DNA of 64,000 nt, taken from positions 310,001-374,000 of the forward strand of contig JAVJOW010000038.1 of NCBI GenBank assembly GCA_040216555.1. The letters run 5' to 3'. A program made the translations under genes and the position numbers. The notes beneath the pieces are model-generated. The model was not told the DNA's origin. It searched no databases and saw only the letters and a list, made by a program, of their open reading frames with translations. Positions 16,841-26,644 of this stretch are shown here, piece by piece. This stretch comes from Arenibacter sp040216555. GTDB taxonomy: Bacteria > Bacteroidota > Bacteroidia > Flavobacteriales > Flavobacteriaceae. The number at the start of each line of letters is the position of its first letter. Within the stretch, counting starts at the first letter, position 1.

Positions 16841-18136
16841 TTATTTACCCAATAGGTATCCTTTTAGCTCGTCATATTGGGAGATTTTAATCGACTTTTT
16901 CTTTTTGCCCATAATTTTTACAATACTTTCCGGTAGATCAATATTTTCACGAATTGTATCCTCCACTACATCCAGGAACTTCACCGGGTGTGCAGTTTCT
17001 AGGAAAATGCCGTAGGTATCCGGATGGGTTTCCTGATATTTCTTTAAGCCCAAGTAACCAACAGCACCGTGGGGATCTGCCACATAGGTAAAGTCTTTGT
17101 ATAATTTTAGCATGGCTTCTTTGGTCTCATTATCTGTAAAGGAATAAGAAGATATGTTTTTGGACAGCTCTTCAAAATTATCCTTGTACAAATGTCTTAT
17201 CCTAATAAAATTACTGGGATCACCTACATCCATGGCATTGGAAATAGTGGCAATGGAGGCTTTTGGTTCATATGCCCCTGTATTCATATAACGAGGAACA
17301 ACGTCATTTACATTCGTTGAGGCAATAAAATGTTTGCAGGGCATTCCTAGTCTTTGAGCCATAATACCTGCACAGATGTTTCCAAAATTTCCACTGGGGA
17401 CGGAAAATATGATATCCTTGCCCTTAACCTTCATCTCTTTGTATGCGAACAGGAAATAAAACATTTGGGGAAGCCATCTGGCCACATTGATACTATTGGC
17501 GGAGGTCAATTGCATGTTTTGGATCAACTCTTCGTCCAAGAAAGCTGTTTTTACCATATTTTGGCAGTCGTCGAAAGTACCTTCAACTTCCAGGGCAGTA
17601 ATGTTTTTGCCCAATGTGGTCAATTGCTTCTCTTGAATATCACTAACTTTTCCGCTAGGATATAGAATAACAACCTTAACCCCGTCCACTCCAAGAAATC
17701 CATTCGCTACTGCGCCTCCCGTATCTCCGGAAGTGGCTACCAATACCGTTACACCTTTGGTGTTTTCGGTTGAAAAATAGCCAAGGCATCTTGCCATAAA
17801 TCTCGCACCTACATCCTTAAAGGCCAGTGTAGGACCATGAAAAAGTTCCAATGCGGCCACCCTGTCCTCAATTTCCACAAGGGGAAAATCAAAATCCAAA
17901 ACATCGGCAAGAATTTCTTTTAGCTCCTCTTCTGGAATATCCTTGTCTATAAATTGTTGTATGGCCAAAAAGGCAATTTCATGATTGGAGTAATCTTCTA
18001 TCTTTTCAAAAAAATCTTTTGGTAGAGCCTCGATTGTTTCCGGAAAATATAACCCACGATCAGGGGCAATTCCTTTTATAACGGCATCTTTGAACGATGC
18101 TTTGGGTGCTTGTTGGTTTAGGCTATAAAAGTTCAT
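16841..18136 (-). CDS. thrC: Threonine synthase
   Basis: Converts O-phosphohomoserine to threonine using PLP; last step of the pathway begun by ThrA and ThrB next door. The protein has 431 residues from the ATG at 18136 (MNFYSLNQQAPKASFKDAV), which matches the usual threonine synthase start; the longer frame to 18187 is rejected. The PLP lysine is in LAFKDVGARF (about residue 108), and the phosphate loop is in SGDTGGAVANGF and VPSGNFGNICAG. It is third in the order thrA-thrB-thrC on the minus strand, 67 bases after thrB, so likely under the same leader control. Confidence 0.96.
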   Translation of the reverse strand: MNFYSLNQQAPKASFKDAVIKGIAPDRGLYFPETIEALPKDFFEKIEDYSNHEIAFLAIQQFIDKDIPEEELKEILADVLDFDFPLVEIEDRVAALELFHGPTLAFKDVGARFMARCLGYFSTENTKGVTVLVATSGDTGGAVANGFLGVDGVKVVILYPSGKVSDIQEKQLTTLGKNITALEVEGTFDDCQNMVKTAFLDEELIQNMQLTSANSINVARWLPQMFYFLFAYKEMKVKGKDIIFSVPSGNFGNICAGIMAQRLGMPCKHFIASTNVNDVVPRYMNTGAYEPKASIATISNAMDVGDPSNFIRIRHLYKDNFEELSKNISSYSFTDNETKEAMLKLYKDFTYVADPHGAVGYLGLKKYQETHPDTYGIFLETAHPVKFLDVVEDTIRENIDLPESIVKIMGKKKKSIKISQYDELKGYLLGK

Positions 18137-18203
18137 ATTTATTAGTGTTAGAGTGAGATGTAGTTTTTTAGTTCCGCTTAAATGCACTGAAGGGCATAGT
18201 ACA

Positions 18204-19136
18204 TTAGCTTTGCAATATTTTAATGCCTTGCGTGTTTATTTTTGAAACATGTACGTCATAGTCGACCCCTATTTTTTCGTATACATTTCTCATGGCTTCA
18301 GCCACTTTAAGGGCATTTTCCTTACCCTTGCTTAGTGCAAAGATAGATGGACCTGAACCTGAGATTCCACAACCAAGGGCACCTGCTGCAATGGCATCTT
18401 CCTTTACCTTGTCGAACCCTGGTATAAGAATGGATCTAATGGGTTCTATGATATGGTCTACCAAGGACCTGCCTATTAGGTCGTAGTCATTGGTAAATAG
18501 CCCTGCAATCAGGCCACCTACATTTCCCCATTGCTTAATGCCATCTTCAAGGGAAATGGATGTTTTAAGGATTCGTCTGGAGTCTGAAGTCCTTACTTCT
18601 ATTTGTGGGTGTATTACTGTTGCGTATAATTCTGGAGGGGTCGGAATTTTTACAATGTCCAAAGGTTGGTAACTGCGCACCAGGGTAAAGCCTCCGAACA
18701 GGGCAGGGGCAACATTGTCCGCATGGGCAACCCCACTGGCCAATTGCTCTCCTTCCATAGCAAATTTTACCAACTCCAGATTGCTAAAGGGGCTGCCCAA
18801 TAGTTGGTTCATGGCCCATACCGCTCCTGTAGAACTGGCGGCACTACTACCTATGCCGCTGCCCGCTTTTATTTTCTTGTAAATCTCGATCTCAAAACCA
18901 CCTACATGATCACTTTCCGCCAACAAGGCCAGACCGGCAACCCCGGCAACATTTTGTAGGGTTTCGGTGGGCAGGTCCTGCCCTGTCAGCTTGGTGATCT
19001 TTATTCCTTTTTCATTGGTTTTCCTTACTACCATCTCATCACCTACGGAATCCAATGCAAGCCCCAGAACATCAAAGCCACAGGAAACATTGGCTATGGT
19101 AGCTGGACAGAAAATTCTAATTTCGTTAGTTTTCAT
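18204..19136 (-). CDS. thrB: Homoserine kinase
   Basis: Phosphorylates homoserine at the expense of ATP for threonine synthesis. A 310-residue GHMP kinase: the homoserine-site opening FCPATIANVSCGFDVLGLAL is at residues 9-28, the ATP-binding glycine/serine loop KAGSGIGSSAASSTGAV near residue 90, and the C-terminal motif GALGCGISGSGPSIFAL near residue 255. It lies 36 bases downstream of thrA, consistent with one transcript. Confidence 0.96.
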   Translation of the reverse strand: MKTNEIRIFCPATIANVSCGFDVLGLALDSVGDEMVVRKTNEKGIKITKLTGQDLPTETLQNVAGVAGLALLAESDHVGGFEIEIYKKIKAGSGIGSSAASSTGAVWAMNQLLGSPFSNLELVKFAMEGEQLASGVAHADNVAPALFGGFTLVRSYQPLDIVKIPTPPELYATVIHPQIEVRTSDSRRILKTSISLEDGIKQWGNVGGLIAGLFTNDYDLIGRSLVDHIIEPIRSILIPGFDKVKEDAIAAGALGCGISGSGPSIFALSKGKENALKVAEAMRNVYEKIGVDYDVHVSKINTQGIKILQS

Positions 19137-19172
19137 TTTTAATCAAATAAATTTCACACTTTCGGGCCTCTT

Positions 19173-21617
19173 TTAAAAATTACCGATACGTATAATATCT
19201 GCGAAGATTCCAGAGGCAGTAACATCAGCTCCTGCCCCGGCGCCTTTAATAATCATAGGTTGGTTAGGATAGCGTTCGGTGTAGAACAAGACAATATTAT
19301 CACTTCCTTCCAAATTATAGAAATCATGACCTTTGGGTATCCTTTGGAGACCCACACTTGCTTTTCCGTTTTCGAATTGTGCTACATATTTCAATTTGCT
19401 GTCTTCCTCAGCCGCTTTCTTGTACATCTCTTGAAACGAATCTTCATACTTGGTCAACGATTTAAAGAAATCCTCATTGTTGGTCGTTTCCAAACTTTCC
19501 TTTGGTAGAAATGAATTGTTTTGGATGTCCTCTATATTCAATACGTTTCCACTTTCTCTGGCCAGTATCAATATTTTTCGCATTACATCTACCCCGCTTA
19601 AATCTATTTTAGGGTCTGGCTCCGTATAGCCTTCCCCTTGAGCTTGCTTAACTATATCGTGAAAGGTGGTGCTATCGTTAAAATTGTTGAATACAAAATT
19701 TAAACTTCCAGAAAGAACCGCTTGAATTTTTAATATTTTGTCGCCTGAAGCTACTAGATGCTTTAAGGTGTCGATAATAGGCAGACCTGCACCTACGTTT
19801 GTTTCGAAAAGAAAGGGTGCATTGTACTGTCTTGCTAGATCTTTTAACTCCTGATAATTCTCATAGGCCGATGAACAGGCTATTTTATTACAGGTAACTA
19901 CGGATATGCTATTCCTTAAATATGAATTATAGGTTTCCGATACCTTCTGACTGGCTGTATTATCTACAAAAATGCTATTTCTGTAATTGAGTTTTTTAAC
20001 CTTCTGGAAGAAAAGTTCTAGGTTGGTTTTTTCTCCCTTGCTCAGAAGTTCTTCCCAGTTTTTGAGTGCGATGCCATCCTCATCGAATATCATAGTCTTG
20101 GAATTGGACATTCCGATAACCCTGATATTTAGTTTTAGTTTCTCTTTTAAATACTTTTTTTGCGATTGTATTTGGTTCAAGAACTTGGCCCCTACATTAC
20201 CCACTCCCATGACAAACAGATTCAGCTGTTTTATATTTTCCTCAAAAAATTCCTCATGTAATGTATTGAGTGCTTTTTTTACATCCTCTTTAAGGATAAC
20301 GGCAGATATGTTACGCTCTGAAGCTCCTTGGGCTATAGCGCGGATATTAACGTTGTTCTTACCTAAGGTACTGAACATTTTTCCGCTAAGCCCTTGATGA
20401 CTTTTCATGTTATCTCCGACCAAGGCAATTATGGCCAAATCTTTCTCTGCAACTACCGGTTTTATTTTTCCAAGGGAAATTTCAATATCAAATGCATCAT
20501 TGATAACTTGGACTGCATGGTCCGCATCCTGATTGTCTATTCCTATGCAGATAGAATGTTCGGACGATGCCTGGGTAATCATTACAACACTGATGCCTGC
20601 AGTTGAAAGTACTTCGAAAAAGCGCTTGGAGATACCTGTAATTCCTACCATGCCCGGGCCTTCAAGAGACACTAGGGCAATATTTTCCACATGGCTTATT
20701 CCCCTTACAGTTTTGCCTTGTCCATTTTTATTCTTGGTAATCAAAGTACCTGCTGCCTTTGGATCAAAGGTGTTCTTGATGACAATGGAAATTCCTTTTG
20801 TCAATACCGGTTGTATCGTAGGCGGATAAAGAACCTTCGCGCCAAAATGCGATAGTTCCATAGCTTCTTCATAAGAAATATGAGGAATGGCCATAGCCTG
20901 TTTTACTATTTTTGGGTTGGCAGTATACATACCACTTACGTCTGTCCAAATTTCCAGAACTTCCGCATTTATGGCATTTGCAACAATGGCAGCAGTATAG
21001 TCCGATCCTCCTCGGCCCAAGGTGGTGGAATCTCCGTTTACGGCCGAAGCAATAAAACCTCCCATAAGAATTACGGAAGTATTGCAGTTGTTGAGGTAGT
21101 CGGTAATATTTTTGTTCGTCAGATCAAAATTAACGGCCGCTTTTCCAAAATTGGAGTTTGTTTTTATTAGCTGTCTGCTATCGGCATGCGCGCTATCTAT
21201 TCCTTCAACAATGAAATATTCGCTTATTATATAGGAAGACAGCAACTCTCCATAACTAACAATTTTGTCCGATAGTTTGGGTGTAATCTCTCCAATTAAA
21301 TACGCCCCTTCCAAGAGTGTTTCCAGGGTATTAAGCTCACTCTTCACTTTACTTAGTACCTTACTTTGGGAATGAATAGGGATTAGTTCCTTTATGGTCA
21401 AAAGGTGTCTGTCCTCTATTTCCTTTAGAAAGGTTTTGTAGGTTTGTTCCTGTGCGGAAGCTAGAGCTGCGGTCTTTAAAAGAAGATCTGTAATTCCGCC
21501 AAGAGCCGAAACTACTACAATGCTTTTGTCGGACCCAAGGTCTGCGATAATATTTTTTACTAAACTTATATTATTGGCGTTGGCCACTGAAGTGCCACCG
21601 AATTTTAGAACTTTCAT
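19173..21617 (-). CDS. thrA: Bifunctional aspartate kinase / homoserine dehydrogenase I
   Basis: Catalyses the first and third steps of the aspartate-to-threonine path. The 814-residue protein has an aspartokinase domain first (KFGGTSVANA at residues 4-13; GRGGSDYTA near 205), then two ACT regulatory domains (about 310-460), then the homoserine dehydrogenase domain (NAD(P) motif VMGVGNVGAKFL near 470; GANVGAGLP-like FETNVGAGLPIIDTLKHL near 605; LSGSLNFVFNNF). Feedback control by threonine via the ACT domains is known for the family. The gene is preceded by an Ile/Thr-rich leader peptide 69 bases upstream (21687-21785) and a strong promoter. Confidence 0.97.
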   Translation of the reverse strand: MKVLKFGGTSVANANNISLVKNIIADLGSDKSIVVVSALGGITDLLLKTAALASAQEQTYKTFLKEIEDRHLLTIKELIPIHSQSKVLSKVKSELNTLETLLEGAYLIGEITPKLSDKIVSYGELLSSYIISEYFIVEGIDSAHADSRQLIKTNSNFGKAAVNFDLTNKNITDYLNNCNTSVILMGGFIASAVNGDSTTLGRGGSDYTAAIVANAINAEVLEIWTDVSGMYTANPKIVKQAMAIPHISYEEAMELSHFGAKVLYPPTIQPVLTKGISIVIKNTFDPKAAGTLITKNKNGQGKTVRGISHVENIALVSLEGPGMVGITGISKRFFEVLSTAGISVVMITQASSEHSICIGIDNQDADHAVQVINDAFDIEISLGKIKPVVAEKDLAIIALVGDNMKSHQGLSGKMFSTLGKNNVNIRAIAQGASERNISAVILKEDVKKALNTLHEEFFEENIKQLNLFVMGVGNVGAKFLNQIQSQKKYLKEKLKLNIRVIGMSNSKTMIFDEDGIALKNWEELLSKGEKTNLELFFQKVKKLNYRNSIFVDNTASQKVSETYNSYLRNSISVVTCNKIACSSAYENYQELKDLARQYNAPFLFETNVGAGLPIIDTLKHLVASGDKILKIQAVLSGSLNFVFNNFNDSTTFHDIVKQAQGEGYTEPDPKIDLSGVDVMRKILILARESGNVLNIEDIQNNSFLPKESLETTNNEDFFKSLTKYEDSFQEMYKKAAEEDSKLKYVAQFENGKASVGLQRIPKGHDFYNLEGSDNIVLFYTERYPNQPMIIKGAGAGADVTASGIFADIIRIGNF

Positions 21618-21686
21618 GGTTCAAAGGTATTAAGTAAGAAAAATTTAATTTTGATAAAATTGTGTAACAGACGTATATGTAGTAGC

Positions 21687-21785
21687 TTACCCCAAAGGGG
21701 TGGTGGTGCTGATAACGGTAATGGCAATGCAACCATCTATAAATGGCGTATTAAGTAGTTTGTTGTCCGTATGGTTAAATGTCAT
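21687..21785 (-). CDS. Threonine/isoleucine leader peptide upstream of thrA (attenuator type)
   Basis: A 32-codon open frame, ATG to TAA, ending 69 bases before thrA. Its C-terminal half reads C-I-A-I-T-V-I-S-T-T-T-P-L-G: residues 20-29 hold three Ile and four Thr, the same kind of bias as the enterobacterial thr leader. The start codon is 16 bases after the end of a perfect TAnnTTTG element, so the leader would be the first thing translated. A CCCC-TTT-GGGG hairpin overlaps the stop codon. Between leader and thrA the only terminator-like structure is an AT-only hairpin (AATTTT-ATC-AAAATT, then AAATTTTT), so the mechanism (transcription attenuation or translation coupling) is not settled. Confidence 0.7.
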   Translation of the reverse strand: MTFNHTDNKLLNTPFIDGCIAITVISTTTPLG

Positions 21786-21801
21786 CGCAAGAATAAAGAA
21801 T

Positions 21802-21832
21802 CAAATGTAGTATTTTTGAGTACCCAATCAAA
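21802..21832 (-). promoter_or_regulatory. Promoter of the thr leader and thrABC operon
   Basis: Reading the minus strand: TTTG, 19 bases, then TACATTTG, an exact match to the Bacteroidota housekeeping promoter (TTTG ... TAnnTTTG). The -7 element ends 16 bases before the leader start codon, giving a very short 5' end. Confidence 0.8.
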
Positions 21833-21885
21833 TGTTTTGACGGATTTTTACTAAATCATCAATTTTTACTAAATAATCTTATTGA

Positions 21886-23430
21886 ATGAAGATTTTTAAT
21901 GCTAAACAAATATACGAAGCTGATAAATTCACAATAGATAAGCAGCAGATTACCAGTGAACAGCTTATGGAACGGGCTGCAATTCGGATTTTTAATTGGA
22001 TGCACTCTAGAATGCAGGGTGCCCAGGCAAAAATTCATTTGTTCTGCGGTATAGGCAACAATGGTGGGGATGGGCTGGTACTTGCCAGACATTTGCAGTA
22101 TCATGATTATAATATTGAGGTATTTGTTGTTAACTATAGCCAGCACAGGTCTAAGGATTTTTTAATAAATCTAGATCGCTTAAAGGAGAAGGGCGTTTGG
22201 CCCAATTTTCTAAATGAACAATCGGATTTGCCAGCGATAGGAAAAGATGATATAGTGGTGGATGCTATTTTCGGTATCGGGTTGAACAGGGTTCCCGATG
22301 AATGGGTGATTAGGGTAATGCAACACCTTAACAACTCAAAAGCTTTTATTCTCTCAATAGATATGCCTTCCGGACTTTTTATGGAGTCTGGCCTCCCCAA
22401 TACTGAAGGGGTTATAAAAGCAAATTACGTGCTTACTTTTCAAGTGCCGAAACTTGTTTTTTTTCTTCCGGAAACCGGCAAATATATGGATCATTGGGAG
22501 ATTTTGGATATTGGCTTGGACCAAGAGTTTTTGTTTACGTTGAAATCGCAATTTGAGCTGATCGCTAAGAACGAAGTACTGTCCATGTACATACCCCGAG
22601 AGAAATATTCCCATAAGGGCAGCTATGGTCATTCCCTGATAATTGGTGGAAGTTACGGAAAGATCGGGGCCGTTATTTTAGCGGCAAAAGGAAGTATGTT
22701 GGCCGGAAGCGGATTGGTTACGGCCTTTGTCCCAAGGTGTGGGTATTTACCATTGCAAACGGCATTACCGGAAGCCATGGTAATTACGGATAATGAAGAA
22801 GTGGAAATTTCCGAAATTAATTTCAGTATGCTGCCCAGCGTGATTGGAATAGGTGTTGGAATTGGAACTACGACGACTACAATTAAAGCTTTCTCTGAAT
22901 TTCTTAAAAGGAATAAACTGCCCTTGGTTATAGATGCCGACGGATTGAACATTCTTTCCACAAATCAGGACTTGTTTAAAGATTTGCCTCCACAAACCGT
23001 TTTAACCCCACACCCAAAGGAGTTGGAGCGTTTAATTGGGAAATGGGCCGATGACTTTGACAAGTTGAAAAAAGCAAAGGAGTTCTCTGAAAAGTACGAT
23101 TGTATTTTGGTTATAAAGGGTGCAAACACCATTACTGTTTATAAGGATATGGGTTATGTTAATACCACCGGAAATCCAGGTATGGCAACTGGTGGAAGCG
23201 GAGATGTGTTGACAGGGGTAATAACGGGCTTGATCGCTCAAGGGTATTCTGCATTAAATGCTTCTATTTTTGGGGTGTACATCCATGGAAAGGCCGCTGA
23301 TATTGCGGTTGAGAAATGCGGTTTTCAAGCCTTGATAGCTAGTGGTATATTGGATAATATCGGCAATGCTTATTTGGATCTTTTTCAAGTTTCGGAACCT
23401 GATGTTGTCACTGGTGAAAGTGAGTTATAG
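21886..23430 (+). CDS. nnr: Bifunctional NAD(P)H-hydrate epimerase / ADP-dependent NAD(P)H-hydrate dehydratase
   Basis: Repairs damaged NADH and NADPH hydrates. The 514-residue protein has an N-terminal YjeF epimerase domain (IGNNGGDGLVLARHL near residue 55; DAIFGIGLNR near 125) and a C-terminal ribokinase-like dehydratase domain (SHKGSYGHSLIIGG near 240; VIDADGLN near 345; TGNPGMATGGSGDVLTGVI near 427). The full-length fusion is the normal bacterial form. It is divergent from the thr operon. Just upstream are two copies of ATTTTTACTAAAT (21844-21856 and 21862-21874). Confidence 0.94.
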   Translation: MKIFNAKQIYEADKFTIDKQQITSEQLMERAAIRIFNWMHSRMQGAQAKIHLFCGIGNNGGDGLVLARHLQYHDYNIEVFVVNYSQHRSKDFLINLDRLKEKGVWPNFLNEQSDLPAIGKDDIVVDAIFGIGLNRVPDEWVIRVMQHLNNSKAFILSIDMPSGLFMESGLPNTEGVIKANYVLTFQVPKLVFFLPETGKYMDHWEILDIGLDQEFLFTLKSQFELIAKNEVLSMYIPREKYSHKGSYGHSLIIGGSYGKIGAVILAAKGSMLAGSGLVTAFVPRCGYLPLQTALPEAMVITDNEEVEISEINFSMLPSVIGIGVGIGTTTTTIKAFSEFLKRNKLPLVIDADGLNILSTNQDLFKDLPPQTVLTPHPKELERLIGKWADDFDKLKKAKEFSEKYDCILVIKGANTITVYKDMGYVNTTGNPGMATGGSGDVLTGVITGLIAQGYSALNASIFGVYIHGKAADIAVEKCGFQALIASGILDNIGNAYLDLFQVSEPDVVTGESEL

Positions 23431-23475
23431 AAGGTATGTCAATACCAATTATCATAAGGACATACCTTTACTATG

Positions 23476-23886
23476 CTATTCTGTATTGGATGTTCTTACA
23501 CGTCTTTTTACCCACATCAGGGCATTGTCCTGATCAATGAAGAATTTCATGGGTTTCTTGTAAAATAGTTTCTCAATATTGAAATTGTGCATGTCTATTT
23601 CTTTTATTGAAACTACTGCAAAAGCCTTAATATTCTCTATTTCCCTAATTTGATTGTATACCATTGGATCAATGGCATAAGAGTTCTTCCTTAAACTTAT
23701 GTAACCGAAGTTTTTATTTCTAAAATGAATTTCCATAATGCCAATTATTTGAAATACTCTTTCTTTGGTTATGGTGCTTCCTTCGTCAAAAATAGAAACC
23801 ATGTAATCGTCAAATACCTGTACTTTTCCAATGTCCAGTTGATATTCTCGTACGATTATAGTCTTCTTGGGTCGTCCGACTTTCAT
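23476..23886 (-). CDS. Conserved flavobacterial protein of unknown function, possibly STAS/SpoIIAA-like
   Basis: A 136-residue protein I cannot assign firmly. It starts with a basic segment (MKVGRPKKTIIVREY) and then alternates strands and helices: LDIGKVQVFDDYMVSIFDEGSTITKE, NFGYISLRKNSYAIDPMVY, FAVVSIKEIDMHNFNIEKLFYKKPMKFF and DQDNALMWVKRR. This layout, ending in a W-V-K-R helix, resembles the SpoIIAA/STAS-like flavobacterial proteins that sense or bind at membranes, but the resemblance is structural guesswork. It is a single gene converging with nnr. Confidence 0.6.
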   Translation of the reverse strand: MKVGRPKKTIIVREYQLDIGKVQVFDDYMVSIFDEGSTITKERVFQIIGIMEIHFRNKNFGYISLRKNSYAIDPMVYNQIREIENIKAFAVVSIKEIDMHNFNIEKLFYKKPMKFFIDQDNALMWVKRRVRTSNTE

Positions 23887-24035
23887 TCTCCGTATTTTAT
23901 ATAGTGTGTCCGGAGCGAATGTAGAATTAAGTATAACTATTATAAAAATTATTAGATTAAAGACACTTTAATCGTTTATGTGGAATGGAAATGGGCTTAC
24001 TGTGTTTGATTTCTTACAAACCTCTGAGAATAAAT

Positions 24036-24070
24036 AAAAAAAGGAGTAGCATTTTGCTACTCCTTTTTTG
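24036..24070. terminator. Bidirectional intrinsic terminator downstream of clpC
   Basis: Perfect stem GGAGTAGC / GCTACTCC with loop ATTTT, preceded by seven A and followed by six T, so it works in both directions. It lies 23 bases after the clpC stop codon on the minus strand. Confidence 0.9.
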
Positions 24071-24091
24071 TGTGTATTATAGATGTCCAAT

Positions 24092-26644
24092 TTAGGTTTT
24101 GGACGACTTTTCTGCTTTTTTGATCTTAATGGTGAGCTCTTCCTTGGTTTCATCTAGATCCATATGAATAGTATCGCCTTCCTCTAATTTGGAATTTACG
24201 ATTTCTTCGGCCAGTGCATCTTCAATATATTTTTGAATAGCTCTCTTTAGTGGCCTGGCGCCGTATTGTTTGTCAAAGCCTTTTTCAGCAATATAATCCT
24301 TGGCCTTATCGGTTAGCTGCAAATCATACCCAATATCCTTGATCCTGAGGAATAGTTTGTTCAGTTCGATATCGATTATCCTATGGATATCTTCGCGTTC
24401 CAAGGCATTAAAGACAACAACGTCGTCTATTCTATTTAAGAATTCTGGCGCAAAGGCCTTTTTTAAAGCGTTTTCTATAACACTTTTTTGATGGGTGTCT
24501 GCTTGGGCCTTTTTTGCGGAAGTACCAAAACCAACCCCTTGGCCAAAATCCTTAATCTGTCTAGCTCCAATGTTGGAAGTCATTATTATAATCGTATTTC
24601 TAAAATCAATCTTTCTACCAAGACTATCCGTTAAATATCCATCATCCAGTACTTGTAGAAGCATATTGAATACATCTGGGTGTGCTTTTTCAATTTCGTC
24701 CAACAGAATAACGGAATAGGGCTTACGGCGTACCTTTTCGGTCAACTGTCCGCCTTCTTCGTATCCGACATATCCTGGAGGTGCACCTACAAGTCGTGAT
24801 ATGGCAAATTTCTCCATATATTCACTCATGTCCACTCTGATCAAGGCATCCTCGGAATCAAATAATTCCTTGGCCAGTATTTTGGCAAGTTGCGTTTTAC
24901 CTACCCCTGTTTGCCCCAAAAAGATGAAGGAACCAATAGGTTTGTTCGGATCTTTTAGACCGGCCCGGTTACGTTGGATAGCTTTGGCAACTTTGGCCAC
25001 TGCTTCGTCCTGACCAATTACATTGCTCTTGATAAGTTTTGGCAATTCGGCCAGTTTATTGCTTTCTGTTTGTGCAATCCTGTTTACGGGAATACCACTC
25101 ATCATGGAAACCACGTCCGCAACATTGTCTTCGGTAACAGTTTCTTTGTGGAGCTTACTGTCTTCCTCCCATCGTTCTTGGGCAATGGCCAAATCTTTTT
25201 CTATTCTTTTTTCATCGTCCCTTAGTTTGGCGGCCTCCTCGTATTTCTGTTTTTTTACGACCGTATTTTTAAGTTCACGAACGTCTTCCAACTGTTTTTC
25301 CAGTTCCAAAATTTGTTTGGGAACATCCATATTAACAATGTGCACGCGCGAACCTGCTTCGTCCAGGGCATCAATGGCCTTGTCCGGTAAATACCTGTCC
25401 GTCATATACCTATTGGTTAGTTTTACACAGGCAATTATGGCTTCATCGGTGTAAATTACGTTATGGTGATCCTCGTATTTTCCTTTGATATTTTTTAAGA
25501 TCTCAATGGTCTCGGTTACAGTGGTAGGCTCAACGATTACCTTTTGAAATCGTCTTTCCAGGGCACCATCTTTTTCTATGTATTGTCTGTACTCATCCAA
25601 TGTGGTGGCTCCTATACATTGAATTTCACCTCTGGCGAGTGCAGGTTTGAACATATTTGATGCATCCAAACTGCCTGTGGCGCCACCGGCCCCAACTATA
25701 GTATGGATCTCATCTATGAACAGTATAACATCGTCGTTTTTTTCCAGTTCGTTCATGACCGCCTTCATTCGCTCTTCAAACTGGCCACGGTATTTGGTGC
25801 CGGCTACCAAAGAAGCCAAATCCAAGGTTACTACCCTTTTGTTGTAAAGGATTCTGGATACTTTCTTGTTGATTATCCTTAGGGCAAGTCCTTCGGCAAT
25901 GGCACTTTTACCAACGCCTGGTTCACCTATTAACAGAGGATTGTTCTTTTTTCTTCTGCTAAGAATTTGGGAAACCCTTTCAATTTCCTTTTCACGGCCC
26001 ACAACAGGGTCCAATTTGTTTTCTTCTGCCATTTTGGTCAGGTCGCGACCAAAGTTGTCCAATACAGGGGTCTTTGATTTTTTACTTCCTTTTTGCCCGG
26101 TACCTGAAGTGCCAAAAGTGCCTTCTTTTTCCTCACTGGGCTCATCGGAATCACTAGGAAAGGATTCTGAAGTAGGAGAGTCTATATAATCGTCATCACT
26201 TGTTATCATTGATTTAAACTGGTCTTTTACTCCATCATAGTCCACTTTTAATTTATGTAATAATTTTGTCGTAGGGTCGTTTTCATTACGCAAAATACAC
26301 AGTAATAAATGGGCCGTATTGATTGAGGAGCTCTGAAATAATTTAGCTTCTAGAAATGTTGTTTTCAGTGCACGCTCCGCCTGTCTGGTCAGATGCAGGT
26401 TCTTTTTGTCCTTTTGTGCAGCGCCAGCATTTGGATTGGCGGGACTTAATATCTCCACTTTTCTTCTCAAGTGATCCAAGTCCACGTCCAATGCGTCTAA
26501 AATGCTTATTGCTTTTCCATTACCGTCCCGCAGTAATCCCAGCATTAAATGCTCGGTTCCAATGAAGTCGTGACCCAATCTTAAGGCCTCTTCCTTACTG
26601 TAAGCAATAACATCTTTTACTCTAGGGGAAAAATTGTCGTCCAT
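24092..26644 (-). CDS. clpC: ATP-dependent Clp protease ATP-binding subunit ClpC
   Basis: An AAA+ unfoldase of 850 residues that feeds substrates to ClpP. The start at 26644 (MDDNFSPRVKDVIAYSKEEA) is preferred over one five codons upstream because it matches family starts. Domain order: double Clp-N repeat (about 1-145), linker, first AAA domain with Walker A GEPGVGKS (about 225), a UVR-like coiled segment (KQKYEEAAKLRDDEKRIEKD, about 430), second AAA domain with GQTGVGKT (about 555) and C-terminal D2 region (DKQYGARPLKRAIQ). The middle coil of the ClpC type is what separates it from ClpA/ClpB. It stands alone, divergent from gyrA. Confidence 0.96.
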   Translation of the reverse strand: MDDNFSPRVKDVIAYSKEEALRLGHDFIGTEHLMLGLLRDGNGKAISILDALDVDLDHLRRKVEILSPANPNAGAAQKDKKNLHLTRQAERALKTTFLEAKLFQSSSINTAHLLLCILRNENDPTTKLLHKLKVDYDGVKDQFKSMITSDDDYIDSPTSESFPSDSDEPSEEKEGTFGTSGTGQKGSKKSKTPVLDNFGRDLTKMAEENKLDPVVGREKEIERVSQILSRRKKNNPLLIGEPGVGKSAIAEGLALRIINKKVSRILYNKRVVTLDLASLVAGTKYRGQFEERMKAVMNELEKNDDVILFIDEIHTIVGAGGATGSLDASNMFKPALARGEIQCIGATTLDEYRQYIEKDGALERRFQKVIVEPTTVTETIEILKNIKGKYEDHHNVIYTDEAIIACVKLTNRYMTDRYLPDKAIDALDEAGSRVHIVNMDVPKQILELEKQLEDVRELKNTVVKKQKYEEAAKLRDDEKRIEKDLAIAQERWEEDSKLHKETVTEDNVADVVSMMSGIPVNRIAQTESNKLAELPKLIKSNVIGQDEAVAKVAKAIQRNRAGLKDPNKPIGSFIFLGQTGVGKTQLAKILAKELFDSEDALIRVDMSEYMEKFAISRLVGAPPGYVGYEEGGQLTEKVRRKPYSVILLDEIEKAHPDVFNMLLQVLDDGYLTDSLGRKIDFRNTIIIMTSNIGARQIKDFGQGVGFGTSAKKAQADTHQKSVIENALKKAFAPEFLNRIDDVVVFNALEREDIHRIIDIELNKLFLRIKDIGYDLQLTDKAKDYIAEKGFDKQYGARPLKRAIQKYIEDALAEEIVNSKLEEGDTIHMDLDETKEELTIKIKKAEKSSKT

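Noticed and set aside
21640..21662. AT-only hairpin before thrA as a firm terminator
   Set aside because: The stem has only A-T pairs with a three-base loop; mentioned as a candidate but not listed as a terminator.
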